Source: Lineus longissimus
Lineage: Eukaryota; Nemertea; Pilidiophora; Heteronemertea; Lineidae
NCBI RefSeq assembly: GCF_910592395.1
Contig: NC_088308.1
Coordinates: 18,307,501 to 18,371,500, forward strand
DNA length: 64,000 nucleotides
Reading direction: 5' to 3'
This document shows, piece by piece, positions 1 through 9,958 of this stretch. Both the position numbers and the translations under genes were made by a program. The notes below the pieces were generated by a model. It was not told the DNA's origin. It ran no database searches and was given only the letters and a program-made list of their open reading frames with translations. The first letter of the stretch is position 1, and every line of letters starts with the position of its first letter.

Positions 1-609
1 TGTTACCCAAAACCCTACAATTTGTGAAGTTCTCAAATACTAGATTTTCTGTTCAGAATTTTCACCAGTGTTGTTGACGATCGAGTTTCAGCCTAACACT
101 CGTATTCCCTTTCGTTCGGAAAAAAGTCAACGTGTCGGTAAAAAGTCAACGTGCGTAGTTTGCAGGTATAATAAGTGTCTCTCTGGAGGCAACAATTACA
201 CTAGTCGAGTTTGATTACGCGTTACGAAAATAAGATGTAATTGGATGAGGCGAATTGTGTTGGAAAATGAAGTGATAGTACACTGAAAGCAGGTATGTAC
301 AGAAATAAGGAGATTACAGAAGATGACTGTTGTGAAGTTTAAGTACACTCGAGACTTTAACGTTATTTTCAATAACATTTGCAATCAGAAGTATACTTTT
401 TTCATTCCTAAAAGCCACTAGGACAGATATCTCTGGCACAAAGTAGTAAGAACAGTCATTTCACTTCACATATTTGGTCAGTCCAGCATCTTTTTCCAAC
501 TTATATCACGTCCAAGCTAAAAGTACATAACTTTTTTCTTAAAGGAGAGACCCGGTTCATTTTTTCCAAAAAGGGAGAGAAGCAATTATCGCAGCATAAA
601 AACACTTAC
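1..609 (-). other. Intron of TCF gene downstream of first HMG-box exon
   Basis: This interval follows the donor at 609 (read on the minus strand) of the exon carrying the first half of the HMG box. The next exon should begin with the conserved WHALSREEQ block, but no reverse-strand stretch here encodes it, so it lies before the window. The segment is AT-rich and I see no repeat, RNA gene or other coding segment in it. Confidence 0.8.
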
Positions 610-811
610 TTTTCTTCCTAATATTTGGTTAATAGCCGCCGATTCTTTGAGTGTACATTCGGCCACCACTTGTGCCCGCATTTCTTTCATAAATAACATG
701 AAGGCGTTGAGCGGTTTCTTTATATGAGGTTTCTTCTTTTCTGGTTCTGGCTGCTCGACTTGGTCATGCCGAACCTGGTCATGGCCTGGATGGTGCCTGA
801 AATGTGCAGCG
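610..811 (-). CDS. TCF: TCF/LEF exon: linker plus first half of HMG box
   Basis: This 202-nt exon completes a split codon from the exon at 3970-4176 and then gives 67 codons. An acidic/basic linker ([14 protein letters not shown]) leads into the HMG box: [40 protein letters not shown]. This is the minor-groove DNA-binding and bending domain that reads CTTTGAT-type sites in nuclear Wnt target genes. The block is close to the family consensus, with F for Y in MLFMKEM, Q for K in RAQVV and K for the second R in GRK. The donor GTAAGT (609-604) cuts in phase 0 just before the expected WHALSREEQ, which is off-window. Two acceptors (AG before 811 and AG before 796) are both in frame. The plus-strand open frame overlapping it from 724 is an antisense shadow. 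Identification of the family is secure; orthology to one vertebrate paralogue is not implied. Confidence 0.96.
796..811 (-). promoter_or_regulatory. Tandem alternative 3' splice sites of the HMG exon
   Basis: On the minus strand TTTCAG ends just before 811 and a second TTTCAG ends just before 796, 15 nt apart. Using the first gives a five-residue addition (SAAHF before RHHPG). Using the second joins the split codon directly to RHHPG. Both keep the frame. A branch-like TTCTAAT lies between the upstream intron and the first AG, at a suitable distance from the second AG. Which site is used cannot be told from DNA alone. Confidence 0.55.
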
Positions 812-2423
812 CTGAAATTAGAATTTTGTCACGCTTGTTGAGACAACACTTTCTCCCCTCGTGCCTATCCGTTCAGAAGAAACTCTTCACCGTTCTCATT
901 ACAAGTACATGTATGTCAGCCTGCGACTTTTTGTCAACTTTCGACAAAATGCAGTATCTTTGCACTCGTACATGCCAAGGTGAAAGAAAATATCTTTCCA
1001 TTTGCGTTTTGTGTTAAAATCACATCACAACTTAGAGGATCATCAAGAAAACTTAACGGTCAATAAAAATCTAAAGCTTCAACAATTCTCGACAGTTGCA
1101 GAAATGGCGATGACAGGAATTTTTATTTCTTTTTTGGTCCGAAAGCCTATTCCGTAGCCGAAGCTGGGATGAATTGAAAAGCAGTAAAAACTGAGCACAA
1201 ATAGAAGGCAGGAAATCTTCCCAAATCTTACAGGAATTGACGCAATTTTTCACGAACCAACAGGATATCCCTGGAAATCCTCGGTAAGACTGACCATTCA
1301 TAATGAGAGCGGTAAAAACGTCTCCAGAACGGATGGGAACAATGCCAGTAAAGTGCCTCACCTGAACTGGAACAAAATCATTCGCATTTCGAGTATAGAA
1401 TTGTATGCGTGAGTTGGTTCAAGTTGGGGTGGATTGGCACGGTACAAAGAAACGATAACCATTGAATAATGCCCAAACTTGGGTGAGATTTTTCAACGAG
1501 TTCAGGAAGGCATTTTAGGGGAAAAAGACAGAAGTACAAGGTCACAACATGCATTATCATTACTCGCGAGATAGACAGCCATTTAACACAGATTTCGTTA
1601 AGAAAGTGAGAAAGGTTTTACAGATATTTTTAAAAGATTCTATAGTATTTCCACATAAGTCAGTTTGACAATGTAAGAGAGAAAGTAGAAGCAAGAATTT
1701 GAGATTAAGCCGTGCTTTCTTGACTTTCTAAAAGCGCGGCATAAAAACAATGTTTTTTTCAAATTACTTTGTGATTTTTGTTTAAATCGATATTTCTTTT
1801 TCAATTTCAAAAAGGTCAAAGAAATTAGTTCCAAAGTTGTTTTCCCAGACGTTCAGTCATTGATACCTTCAACATACAACACCATGTGTTTTTCCTCTTA
1901 CTTTAAAAAACCTTCTTTGAATCTGACTTAGTGGAAAGATAGACCAGAAACGAAAGACAGATTCAGAAATAGATAAGAAATATTTTGAAAAAAAATCCAA
2001 AAAGGCATTATTCATAGGTTTTAGATACAATTTTGATATATATTCAAGCAAACAAAAGCACAATTTTCACATATTTCATATTTTGTTGTACAGACATCTA
2101 TAGACACTAAGCCTTTGTGGCCTACTCACTGCATGCCATAGAGGAGATTGGAGTGTTCCCATAGCTTTTCCTCATCTAGTTGAAGGGAACCATTTCTAGA
2201 AATATCAAGATACCTTCTATTACATAAAGTTTGTCAGATGCTTGTGCTACTAGACTTGGTTGAGATCAACTTATTTTCTCCCTCTATAACTCTTTCATTG
2301 CAAACCCCCTTAGCCACCTGCTCATAACCCACTTGATATTGGTCTGATTGACCTGAAACTGAGTGCAAAGAGAAATGCCATGACGACTATGCCACTCCAC
2401 ACCGGCAGAGTTTGTACATGAAA

Positions 2424-2495
2424 GACAAATCTCTCCAAGCACAGATCCAGAGAATAAACGACAAATCTCTCTCTGCACAGTTCCAGAGACGGACG
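2424..2495. repeat. Two-copy 36-bp tandem repeat
   Basis: The phrase GACAAATCTCTC recurs at 2424 and 2460, followed in both copies by a GCACAG-TCCAGAGA stretch. The period is 36 bp, a multiple of three, so a minus-strand open frame across it shows a repeated peptide (SGTVQREIC, SGSVLGEIC). I take this as a small intronic duplication, not as a protein domain. Confidence 0.8.
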
Positions 2496-3459
2496 AACGC
2501 AATATATTGGCGTACCACTTAACATTGAAAACCCCAAGGAGACGATATTGCGTTATCTCCAAGTATTCTCCCCTCATTCCAAAGTATTGTCATGCCCAAA
2601 CACAAACACTACCGACAAAATAAATTAAGTTTGTAATTTAAATTGCGCTTGTAGGCTGGGGACCTGACTGCTAAACTAGATTATGCGGGGCCTTAATGAG
2701 GCCATTTTGGATGTGGGGTTTGCGCTAATTCAACATAACCACAGAGAGGCTGCGTTCTCCTCCTTTTATCTTGTGTGCGACGGTAATAAAGAGAAACAAT
2801 GCTTGTGGCATCGCCGATAATGACAAGATTGCCATTGAAGGATATTACTCCGGCTTATCATTAAACGGTTTCATCTCATTTGGACAAATACTGTAATTAA
2901 AACGGGAACAGTCCTATTTCAACAGACGCTGTGTTGTTGAATCTGACATTGGACCGATGTCACTTTTCTTTTGTTATGAAATTGTTTCTTCTTCAGGTTG
3001 TGACATACTGTCAGATACCATATCTCTTTTGATGGTTTTCACCAACCTGGCTGCTTGACACCTTGTACGCGAAGATGCACAGTAGAATATACCGTGCTGA
3101 GTGGAAGCAATTTTACCACTCGAGTTGGCCAAAAACAACAAAATTTTACATTTCTCAGACAATTTTGCAAATCGCATAATAAATAAATCGGTGCAAAAAT
3201 TCAGCAGTTTACAGTAAAAATCAGTAGATAAAGATACTGCCTGACACTGAATGAGTTATAATAAGAGAAACTCTATCCGCTCATCGATTCGACATCGATT
3301 GCAGATATCCACATTATCGGCTAAAAACTTCTTCCGTTTGAAAATAGCTCTTGAACAATAGATGTTATTTTAGTGGTGAATGGCTTATACCAAGATATCC
3401 CAGTGGCTGCAATTCCAAGGTTTTTGTTTCAGTATTATCTCCCTGGTTCAACACTAATT

Positions 3460-3471
3460 CTTTGATCAAAG
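3460..3471. promoter_or_regulatory. Palindromic TCF/LEF-type site CTTTGATCAAAG
   Basis: This perfect 12-bp palindrome joins two overlapping copies of the TCF/LEF HMG-box recognition core (CTTTGAT and its complement). It sits in an intron of the TCF gene about 500 bp past the exon ending at 3970. The site type is established knowledge of the family. Occupancy and an autoregulatory role are inference. Confidence 0.45.
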
Positions 3472-3969
3472 TCTGAATTATGAATGTAAGAAACTGTGTC
3501 AACACTGATGCCTCAGTTTTTTCAACACTTAGAAATTGGTAAAAATCTTCCGATACTTTTTGTTATGCAATATCCTCCTTTGTTAATTCATTTAGCAACC
3601 TTTTTTCAAATAGAACATAATAATTTTGGATATTTTCTCATTCTTCGGGTATCACTGCTGATATTAGCAGTTATTAGAAAATGAGGTTCCCTGAAGTCAT
3701 CCTTTTAACGACACAATACCAGTAAAATATTTTGATATGTTTGGCGATGAACTTCCAAAGTTCAAGTTCCTTGCCCAAGAACATATAAATGGTCAGTGGA
3801 AAAGTTGCTCCCACTCTTCAGAACTTATATCAAGCCATGGGAGAATTGAGAAAAAAAATAGTACGGTAGAACCATGAGAGCATGTCAGGACACGTCATCA
3901 ACTGTGCTTATCTGTCCAAAAAGAAAGGCGAAAAGGAGCAAGGAATTGATAAACTTAAACTCGGGTTAC

Positions 3970-4176
3970 CTGTGATTCTCTTGTGCTTGTGATTGTGGAA
4001 TTTCTTGTTTTGGTCCCGGTGTGATTATTGCTGGGTGTGGGACACTGTGGTGGACACCAGGGGGAGGGGGAATCAGACCCGGATGACCAAAGCGTAACGT
4101 TGAATTTGTGACTAATGATGAGGGGTAGGGCCCCCGGTACCCCGTCGACGTCACAGGATAACTAGGTGGACCTTGC
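3970..4176 (-). CDS. TCF: TCF/LEF exon: central proline-rich region up to HPAI-ITP-KQE block
   Basis: The 207-nt exon completes the W codon left by exon 9749-9839 and then reads QGPPSYPVTSTGY, RGPYPSSLVTNSTLRFGH, PGLIPPPPGVHHSV, PHPAIITPGPKQEIPQSQ, ending with a two-base remainder. It lines up with the LEF1/TCF7L2 segment of the form GWQGQPVYPI...PYPSSL...IPHPAIVTP..KQE that lies just before the HMG box. In vertebrate TCF7L2/TCF7L1 this stretch can carry the repressor motifs LVPQ (at the start) and SxxSS (in the middle). Neither is present here, so the junction is LEF1-like. The TP kinase-site motif before KQE is kept. The sumoylation consensus that vertebrate TCF7L2 has as VKQE reads PKQE, so the hydrophobic position is lost. 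The acceptor is CTTTTTCAG and the donor GTAACC. The upstream and downstream phases match. Confidence 0.95.
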
Positions 4177-4316
4177 CTGAAAAAGACGAAAGAAAAAGTT
4201 CGTTTTAAAATATTTTCTGGAAAACCATGTAAGAGAACTTTCGTGTCATTGTTCTCCCTTACTATATGTTAATTGCAATATCTGAAAGAAGGAATATTCT
4301 CAAACGTTACTCAAAT

Positions 4317-4347
4317 CGTCATCATCATCATCTTCTTCATCATCATT
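4317..4347. repeat. TCATCA/TTC simple repeat
   Basis: A run of TCA triplets is interrupted by TTCTTC. It is an ordinary short microsatellite inside the intron. Confidence 0.9.
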
Positions 4348-5693
4348 TAACCATCTTCATTGTCGCTGACACTAAAATATGCACAAACGTCAAGATAAAC
4401 AGAATGATAAGTTTATACCAAGAAGTATACAGTCATCCAAAAAGAACCGAGGGAAGACTTTCCAATAACTTATAACGTTCCCTGGCAACCGACAGAATGC
4501 TGCATATAAGAAAGTAACTAATTCTCCAGACATCGTGACGCAGTTACATAATGTCATTCTTTCTAACAAAATCATGAAATTCCCAAACAGGAATCTGATA
4601 TTACGCCTACATTAACATATTTATAAGCTTTCATGGATGATCGCAACAAAATGACAAAATGACACATTTTCAAAGGGTCAGTGGAAATCTATATTTCACA
4701 TGATAGTACTGTACGGAAATAAAAATAAGTGTGGACAGATTATAGGTCGGCAGACTCGACTCGATAATCAGAGAGATACCGTGCTGCTGTAATGCTCTGA
4801 GGTGACATGGCTGACATTGTTAACTTATCACTTTCCTTAAACAATTCTAAAGTACCTACAGAATGTTCAGCCAAGAAATAATGATAATCAGCTGAATAGG
4901 CCACCTTCAGTTCTTATTCTCATAAACAACAAACAATCATTTCGAATTTTAAAGTGAATTATTTGTATGATATTACCAGCAACAGCTTCCTAAGCAGTTA
5001 CACATCCCATCCAGGCTTTTATAGCCGGAACCCTGAATTTTGGAAAATTAGTTGCCGAACCTGAGAGAAATCCAGAAAAATTAACACAGCTCCAAGTAAG
5101 CATATTAATTACCAACAGCACAAGCACCGTCTTTTCTGATATCCGTTTTTTTCACCAGATTTTTTAATCTTTGATTAATTTGTCAGGCCCTCTCTTGTTT
5201 CCACGGCAACAAGTTCGGATGCTATCCTCTTGTAACGCAACTACACAAAAGTACTTGTAAATGTTACAGGGACCAAATACTATATGCCAATAAAATCACA
5301 TCTGATGTTGATTCACACATATTCTCAATTTCCTCTTACAATTTCAATTTCAATTTCTTCTGATTTAATACCAGTTAACTATTTCTTGCCATTATTTTCC
5401 AAGTGAGAAACATTTTCGAAAAAATTTACTTTGTCTCTCCTAATGCCTCCATAGCATCATGGCTTCCCTGCAAGCATCCACCCCCATGCTCATGACATCA
5501 AGATGATTTCTCCAGGGAAAGTGTTTTTAATCCCAGTGATTATACACGAAGCTAAAATATCATCTATGCTTTTGGCATTCTATGCACATAATAGGATTCT
5601 TGGTGATTTTATCGTGTCAATCATGATATCCTTGAAAGGGTCACGTCTTCATTATGATTGGAAGATTCTCCATCCAAACTAGACAACTCTATA

Positions 5694-5858
5694 GGGCCAA
5701 ATTCATAAAGGGCGTTTAAGGGTTAGACGAGTGTAACTTCTCCCTGATCAGTTTCAGGGCCTATTCATATTCGGTGAAGATTTACATGAAGGACCTGAAT
5801 CTGTCTATTCAGTAGTTAAACACTGTTTTAAGCCAAACGCCCTTTATGAATTTGGCCC
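5694..5858. mobile_element. 165-bp MITE with 24-bp perfect terminal inverted repeats
   Basis: The left end GGGCCAAATTCATAAAGG continues to CGTTT. The right end is its exact reverse complement over at least 24 bp, and looser complementarity continues inward. Both ends are flanked by a TA-containing sequence (CTATA before, ATAG after), consistent with a TA target duplication. There is no coding capacity, so it is a non-autonomous DNA transposon. Superfamily assignment would need a library comparison. Confidence 0.85.
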
Positions 5859-5885
5859 ATAGTGTCCAATACATCCTACAGGAAG

Positions 5886-6212
5886 GTGCAAGACCATTGG
5901 GTTACCCCAGGACATTCATCAAAACAGAGAAAGCCATGTTACCGCGACTATATTGGACTGATCTAACTGATCCAGACTCATCAATACCAAGTGGATTGGC
6001 AGTGAATTCAATCCTCAGTTCTTGACTCCCAATGCTTCATTATGTGGCTTACACCATTCCAGATAGTGCAAGACAACTGGAATGTCAACTCTCCCATCAG
6101 TTCCCCACGGCAGCACAAGACCACCAGGTTGCCCCAGGCAAGATGCCAAATCCCCCCATGTTATTGCACCAACATCGGACAGATCCAACTGATACTGTAA
6201 CATCTTCCTCAA
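5886..6212. repeat. Diverged tandem duplication with coding-like fragment
   Basis: Two related blocks recur: one with GCAAGACCATTGGGTTACCC near 5886 and one with CACAAGACCACCAGGTTGCC near 6115. Each is followed about 60-80 bp later by an ACTGATCTAACTGATCCA / CAGATCCAACTGATACTG pair. On the minus strand the second block reads openly for about 65 codons (for example GDLASCLGQPGGLVLPWG), while the first is broken. It may be the decayed end of a retroelement or another repeated coding sequence. I do not recognise the protein. Confidence 0.5.
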
Positions 6213-6472
6213 GTGCTTCCCCTTCCACTTGTCAAGATGCTGACACAGGCATTCTTCTGTTCACAATCAAACTGTCAAGTGACACATTGAGCATGTCTTG
6301 GACAATGGAAGCAGTTAGAGATAGAAACCATTTATCCTATTGAATTACCAATCATGAGTTTCATCAGATTCCGCCTTAAAATGTTAAGAAAGGTCATTGT
6401 GTCACCATTTTATTCCATATCAAAACTGCTCTTGATGAGCATATTGGTCCTTTAAGCAAATAAGTCCACATT

Positions 6473-6994
6473 ATTGAGGATTCTAACTTATAGATACATC
6501 TTTCTATCTATCAACCAGCAACAATGTCCATTGCATTGAAGATTCTTACTTATAGATACATCTTTCTATCTATCAACCAGCAAGAATGTCCACTGCATTG
6601 AGGATTCTTACTTATAGATACATCTTTCTATCTATCAACCAGCAACAATATGGTCACTGCATTGAGGATTCTAACTTATAGATACATCTTTCTATCTATC
6701 AACCAGCAACAATATGTTCACTGCATTGAGGATTCTAACATATAGATACATCTTTCTATCTATCGACCAGCAACAATGTCCACCGCATTGAGGATTCTTA
6801 CTTCTGATATATCTTTCTGTCTATTGACCAGCAACAATATGTCCACTGCATTGACTATTCTTACTTATAGATACATCTTTATATCTATCGACCAGCAACA
6901 ATATGTGCACTATTATTACTTATAGACACATCTTTATATCTATCAAACAGTGACAACTACCAACCAGTTACACTGTCCACTGCATTGACTATTC
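6473..6994. repeat. Minisatellite, 62-64-bp unit, about eight copies
   Basis: Units beginning ATTGAGGATTCT start at 6473, 6535, 6597, 6661, 6725, 6787 and 6850. A more degenerate last unit follows to about 6994. Each typical unit contains ATAGATA-CATCTTTC-TATCTAT, a 7-bp inverted repeat with an 8-nt loop, then ACCAGCAACAATGTCCACTGC. Copies differ mostly by point changes and two-base indels, with the outer copies most diverged. Confidence 0.97.
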
Positions 6995-7559
6995 CATATT
7001 CATTCACAATAGATATGATATATTCTCTAGTAATTCAAGACATAATCAATGTATCTATTTAAGTACCTTTTGCGTCAATTCAAGCAAAAAAGATATAAAT
7101 ATACATAAATATATACTTGAATAGAGAAATGAAATCATGTATATCGTGTTGGTGTGTTTTCAATTGATCTTTTAACTACTGTTGAAAACTTATATTGCGA
7201 AGATGTTAACTTACATGTTGGCGGACAGTCGCAGGAATATAACATTTTATATCATGAGCGTCCCAACCAGCAGCTGGGAGCGACTGAGAACAGTCATCTG
7301 GGCGCGATGGCCGTGGACGAAATTAAAGAGTGCGGACAAAGTGAATAACAAGGCCGGGCATTCAGGTGGAATGAGGTACAAATAATCACTGCGTATATCC
7401 AGATGGGAGAGGAGGACAAAGTGGTCCAATTGCTCCAATTACACCCTACTACAGCCATGATAGCCATCGAGCCTCATAATGTCTTGAAACAAAGGCGGCT
7501 GGACAAGATCAAATAGTGACTTTTTCTCTTGTCGACTCTGCGTCGGTTTAACGAGGATG

Positions 7560-7875
7560 TGTTGGTCATGTTGGTGGTAACATATGTATCCATATTGACG
7601 GCAAGTTGGAACTTTGATATCACATAGTTTCTATTTGGGTTAACTTTCTTGGGCTAAATCTTTGGGTAAATCAGATGTGATAGTTGTGCTGGCGTTGATG
7701 GTATAAACACCCATATTGTCAACAAGTTAGAACTTTGACATCACATAGTTTCTATTTGGGTTACATTTCTTGGGCTAAATCTTTGGGTAAAGTGGATGTG
7801 ATAGTTATGCTGGCGATGATGGTAAAATATGTTCCATATTGGCAACAAGTTAGAATTTTGATATTTGGTAAACTT
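7560..7875. repeat. Tandem repeat, 121-123-bp unit, about 2.5 copies
   Basis: The word CCATATTG followed by GCAAGTTGGAACTTTGATAT-type sequence recurs at 7590, 7711 and 7834. Full units share CACATAGTTTCTATTTGGG and TTCTTGGGCTAAATCTTTGG. The third copy stops after about 35 bp. Partial sequence before 7590 matches the end of the unit. Confidence 0.93.
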
Positions 7876-9549
7876 TGGCTTAAACGTTTATCAAACCAAA
7901 CTGGTGATAATCAAATTTTACCTAAACTTATTACCTCTCACTAAAACTCTATTGTATTCTCTGTTATTCTATTGACCAGTTTACAAAAATCATTGATAGA
8001 TATTAAGAATCTTCCAATCAATAAACATTACAAAGCAAAACAGGCCACTTATAACAACTTTTTAATGCTATTTGCTTTGAAACCATAAAACCCAATGTTA
8101 AATTTTCTAGCAACACATTCACATCACACCTGAACATGAACTCTGACTCAACTCACTTACATCAGAAAACCACCGTCATACATCAAAGAATGGAAAACAA
8201 CTGATACATTACATCACATAAACATAATTCAATTAGACAATAAAGATCTTGAACAAATACAAGTTCAAACATTTGAAGTCAAAGAGATATTCAGTGGTAT
8301 CAGTTATTATTCATGTAAGGCAATCCAGCTCATGGGATGAATCCACCCCTTTTCCATATAATCAACACCAGGTTAATTTTCACATGCTTCAAAAGCGCAC
8401 CCCCAAAACATGAAAATTAATTACAAAGTAATATGATAGCTCAAGGTTTGAAAAAATAGATTCCAATGTCTCGAAATGAAGATTAAAGTTAAGAACTCAA
8501 TATGTCGCTTCTGTTTCAAACGTACCGTTTGTTTGTTTTTCATTCAAATTATTTGAATTGAAATTAAATACCTACAGTCACGGCTCATAGCCCCAAGTGA
8601 TGTCGATTCATTGGCTGATTTGCCAAGGAAGCAACTTAAAGGATGTCACGATATATGCTATCGCCATATAAATATCAGACTTGAAAATTTTTCCCAAGCA
8701 GCACAAGTCATGAAATACAGGAAAAGAGACAAAATGAAATTCTGCTGACTAAAGTGGCATTAGGATAACAGAGATTATCATATAAGGAACAAATTGATTC
8801 AATTCTGTTCCAGATGCTTCAAGGGACCCGAAATGGGTGATCAGTTCTCGGCGAACTTGATGACAGCGGTATTTCCGTAATACCATAACACGGTAATGGT
8901 CGTAAAGGCAACCACTCCGATCGGTAAATGAGAATAATTGTTACCAAAGGCCACATTCCCCGCCAGGTGACGGGAACAAGGCTGGAATGCAGCATCATTT
9001 GCTAAAGATGACATCCAGCTTCAATTCCATAATTACATTGCCGGGAACAAAGGTCAAGCATTCTGTTAATGCCATCAAAACGAAACTCGTCAAAGTTAGC
9101 CATAAATTAGATCATGGCATTAGGTTATTACATCTAATGGCAAATTGTAAATACTTAGAAAAAGCAATTTCGTAGCTATTACGTTCTTTTAAACAACTAA
9201 TGGTCCTTCTTTGTAGTATCTTGTGACAGTCCTTTGTCGATGGCTGTTGGGGATTCTGTGTTATTGCAAGGTAATGCCGACTGCCATTCCAGATGAGATC
9301 GGTGTGTCGGCCAGGCAGATGGCCCAGGGGTGCCATGTTGATGGGTCTCTTGCGTACCCAGGGGAATACCATCAAGGGAGAAGGAAGTGACTCGCACGCC
9401 AGGTCAAGTGGACTGTTTCCAGCAAGAGTGTCAGCTTGACCTTTCGATATTGCAGATAAAAATTGTGGCTGTATATTTTGTGCTGCAGACCTTGCGATTA
9501 TCAAAACGTTGTGAGTTTTTGCATACTTTTCAATGGAACTCTTCAATTA

Positions 9550-9722
9550 CAGTGTAACCTCTCTTTGGACACCTCTGTAAGCAGAGCACCCTTCCTATTG
9601 AAGACACTGAATTTGGTCTCAAATAAGTCACTTTCATTCAATTTGACAAGTAATCAGGACATCTCTCTGAACGGATAGCAGCTCTGAGTCTCAGTGGCGT
9701 CCTTAATAGAGAGGTTCTACCA
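9550..9722. mobile_element. Pogo/Tigger-like MITE beside a TCF donor site
   Basis: The left end TA-CAGTGTAACCTCTCTTTGG and the right end CCTTAATAGAGAGGTTCTACCA-TA form imperfect terminal inverted repeats of the CAGTNNAACCTC type, with TA at both outer flanks. That is the usual form of pogo/Tigger-class non-autonomous elements. The 173-bp interior has no coding capacity. The right end stops 26 bp from the last base of the exon at 9749-9839, so the element sits immediately downstream of that donor on the transcript. Confidence 0.7.
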
Positions 9723-9748
9723 TATTTGACATTGAATAAAGTACTTAC

Positions 9749-9839
9749 CATTGCACTTGAGAGAATTCTGGACTATAAATTGGATGTGGGTACTGGCTAG
9801 GGTGTGGAGGGATGGGGTACATGGGTGGTCGCGGTAAAC
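9749..9839 (-). CDS. TCF: TCF/LEF exon: short proline/tyrosine-rich central segment
   Basis: The 91-nt exon completes the G codon of ...DPKT-G and reads LPRPPMYPIPPHPSQYPHPI, YSPEFSQVQ, ending two bases into a W codon finished by the next exon. It corresponds to the LEF1/TCF7L2 segment from PRPP or SRHP to the GW at the following junction (there ...YPLSPG.VGQ...GW). The acceptor CTTTCCAG and the donor GTAAGTAC are both strong. This region belongs to the central part between the beta-catenin-binding domain and the HMG box that contributes to Groucho/TLE co-repressor contact. The exon lies between a MITE 26 bp downstream and a long foldback 57 bp upstream. Confidence 0.93.
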
Positions 9840-9895
9840 CTGGAAAGACACAAGACAGAGGTGAGACAAGTCGCAGCAAATATATGACGAAGGCA

Positions 9896-9958
9896 TCCTC
9901 CCACAGCAGGCCTTTTCATCCTTCCTAAAACAGGATCAAAAGGCCTGCTATGGGAGGA
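9896..9958. mobile_element. Foldback element: 27-bp arms, 9-nt loop
   Basis: Arm TCCTCCCACAGCAGGCCTTTT... at 9896-9922 pairs with 9932-9958 with two mismatches in 27 bp, around a loop TCCTAAAAC. A diverged relative lies at 61545-61609, so this looks like a small dispersed foldback/MITE family and not a one-off hairpin. It starts 57 bp upstream (in transcript direction) of the acceptor of the exon at 9749-9839. A microRNA-like precursor is a possible alternative reading because the transcript would carry a nearly perfect stem. Confidence 0.8.

Larger units (their letters stand above)
812..3969 (-). other. TCF intron between the two HMG-proximal exons
   Basis: This 3.16-kb intron has a GTAACC donor at 3969 and a TTTCAG acceptor at 812. 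It contains a short 36-bp tandem repeat near 2424 and a palindromic TCF-type site at 3460-3471. Short open frames on both strands show no recognisable protein features. No transposon ends were seen. Confidence 0.8.
4177..9748 (-). other. TCF intron, repeat-rich, between exons at 9.8 and 4.2 kb
   Basis: This 5.57-kb intron holds a TCATCA microsatellite, a 165-bp MITE, a diverged tandem duplication at about 5.9-6.2 kb, a 62-64-bp minisatellite, a 121-123-bp tandem repeat and a pogo-like MITE next to its donor. Remaining unique parts (roughly 4350-5690 and 7880-9540) are AT-rich. A 144-codon minus-strand open frame at 9112-9546 has no recognisable features and overlaps no splice-compatible signal. 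Confidence 0.8.

Noticed and set aside
724-1017. 97-codon plus-strand frame overlapping the HMG exon
   Set aside because: It is the antisense shadow of a conserved HMG-box coding sequence.
1355-1385. TTCAG|GTGAGG on the minus strand as a second ratchet site
   Set aside because: The pyrimidine tract is interrupted and the intron is only 3.2 kb, too short to expect recursive splicing.
4317-4347. Histidine-rich peptide in the plus-strand frame
   Set aside because: It is the translation of a TCATCA microsatellite in an intron.
9112-9546. 144-codon minus-strand frame next to the 9.7-kb exon
   Set aside because: No recognisable domain, no splice signals linking it to TCF, and a length near what chance gives in 64 kb of six frames.
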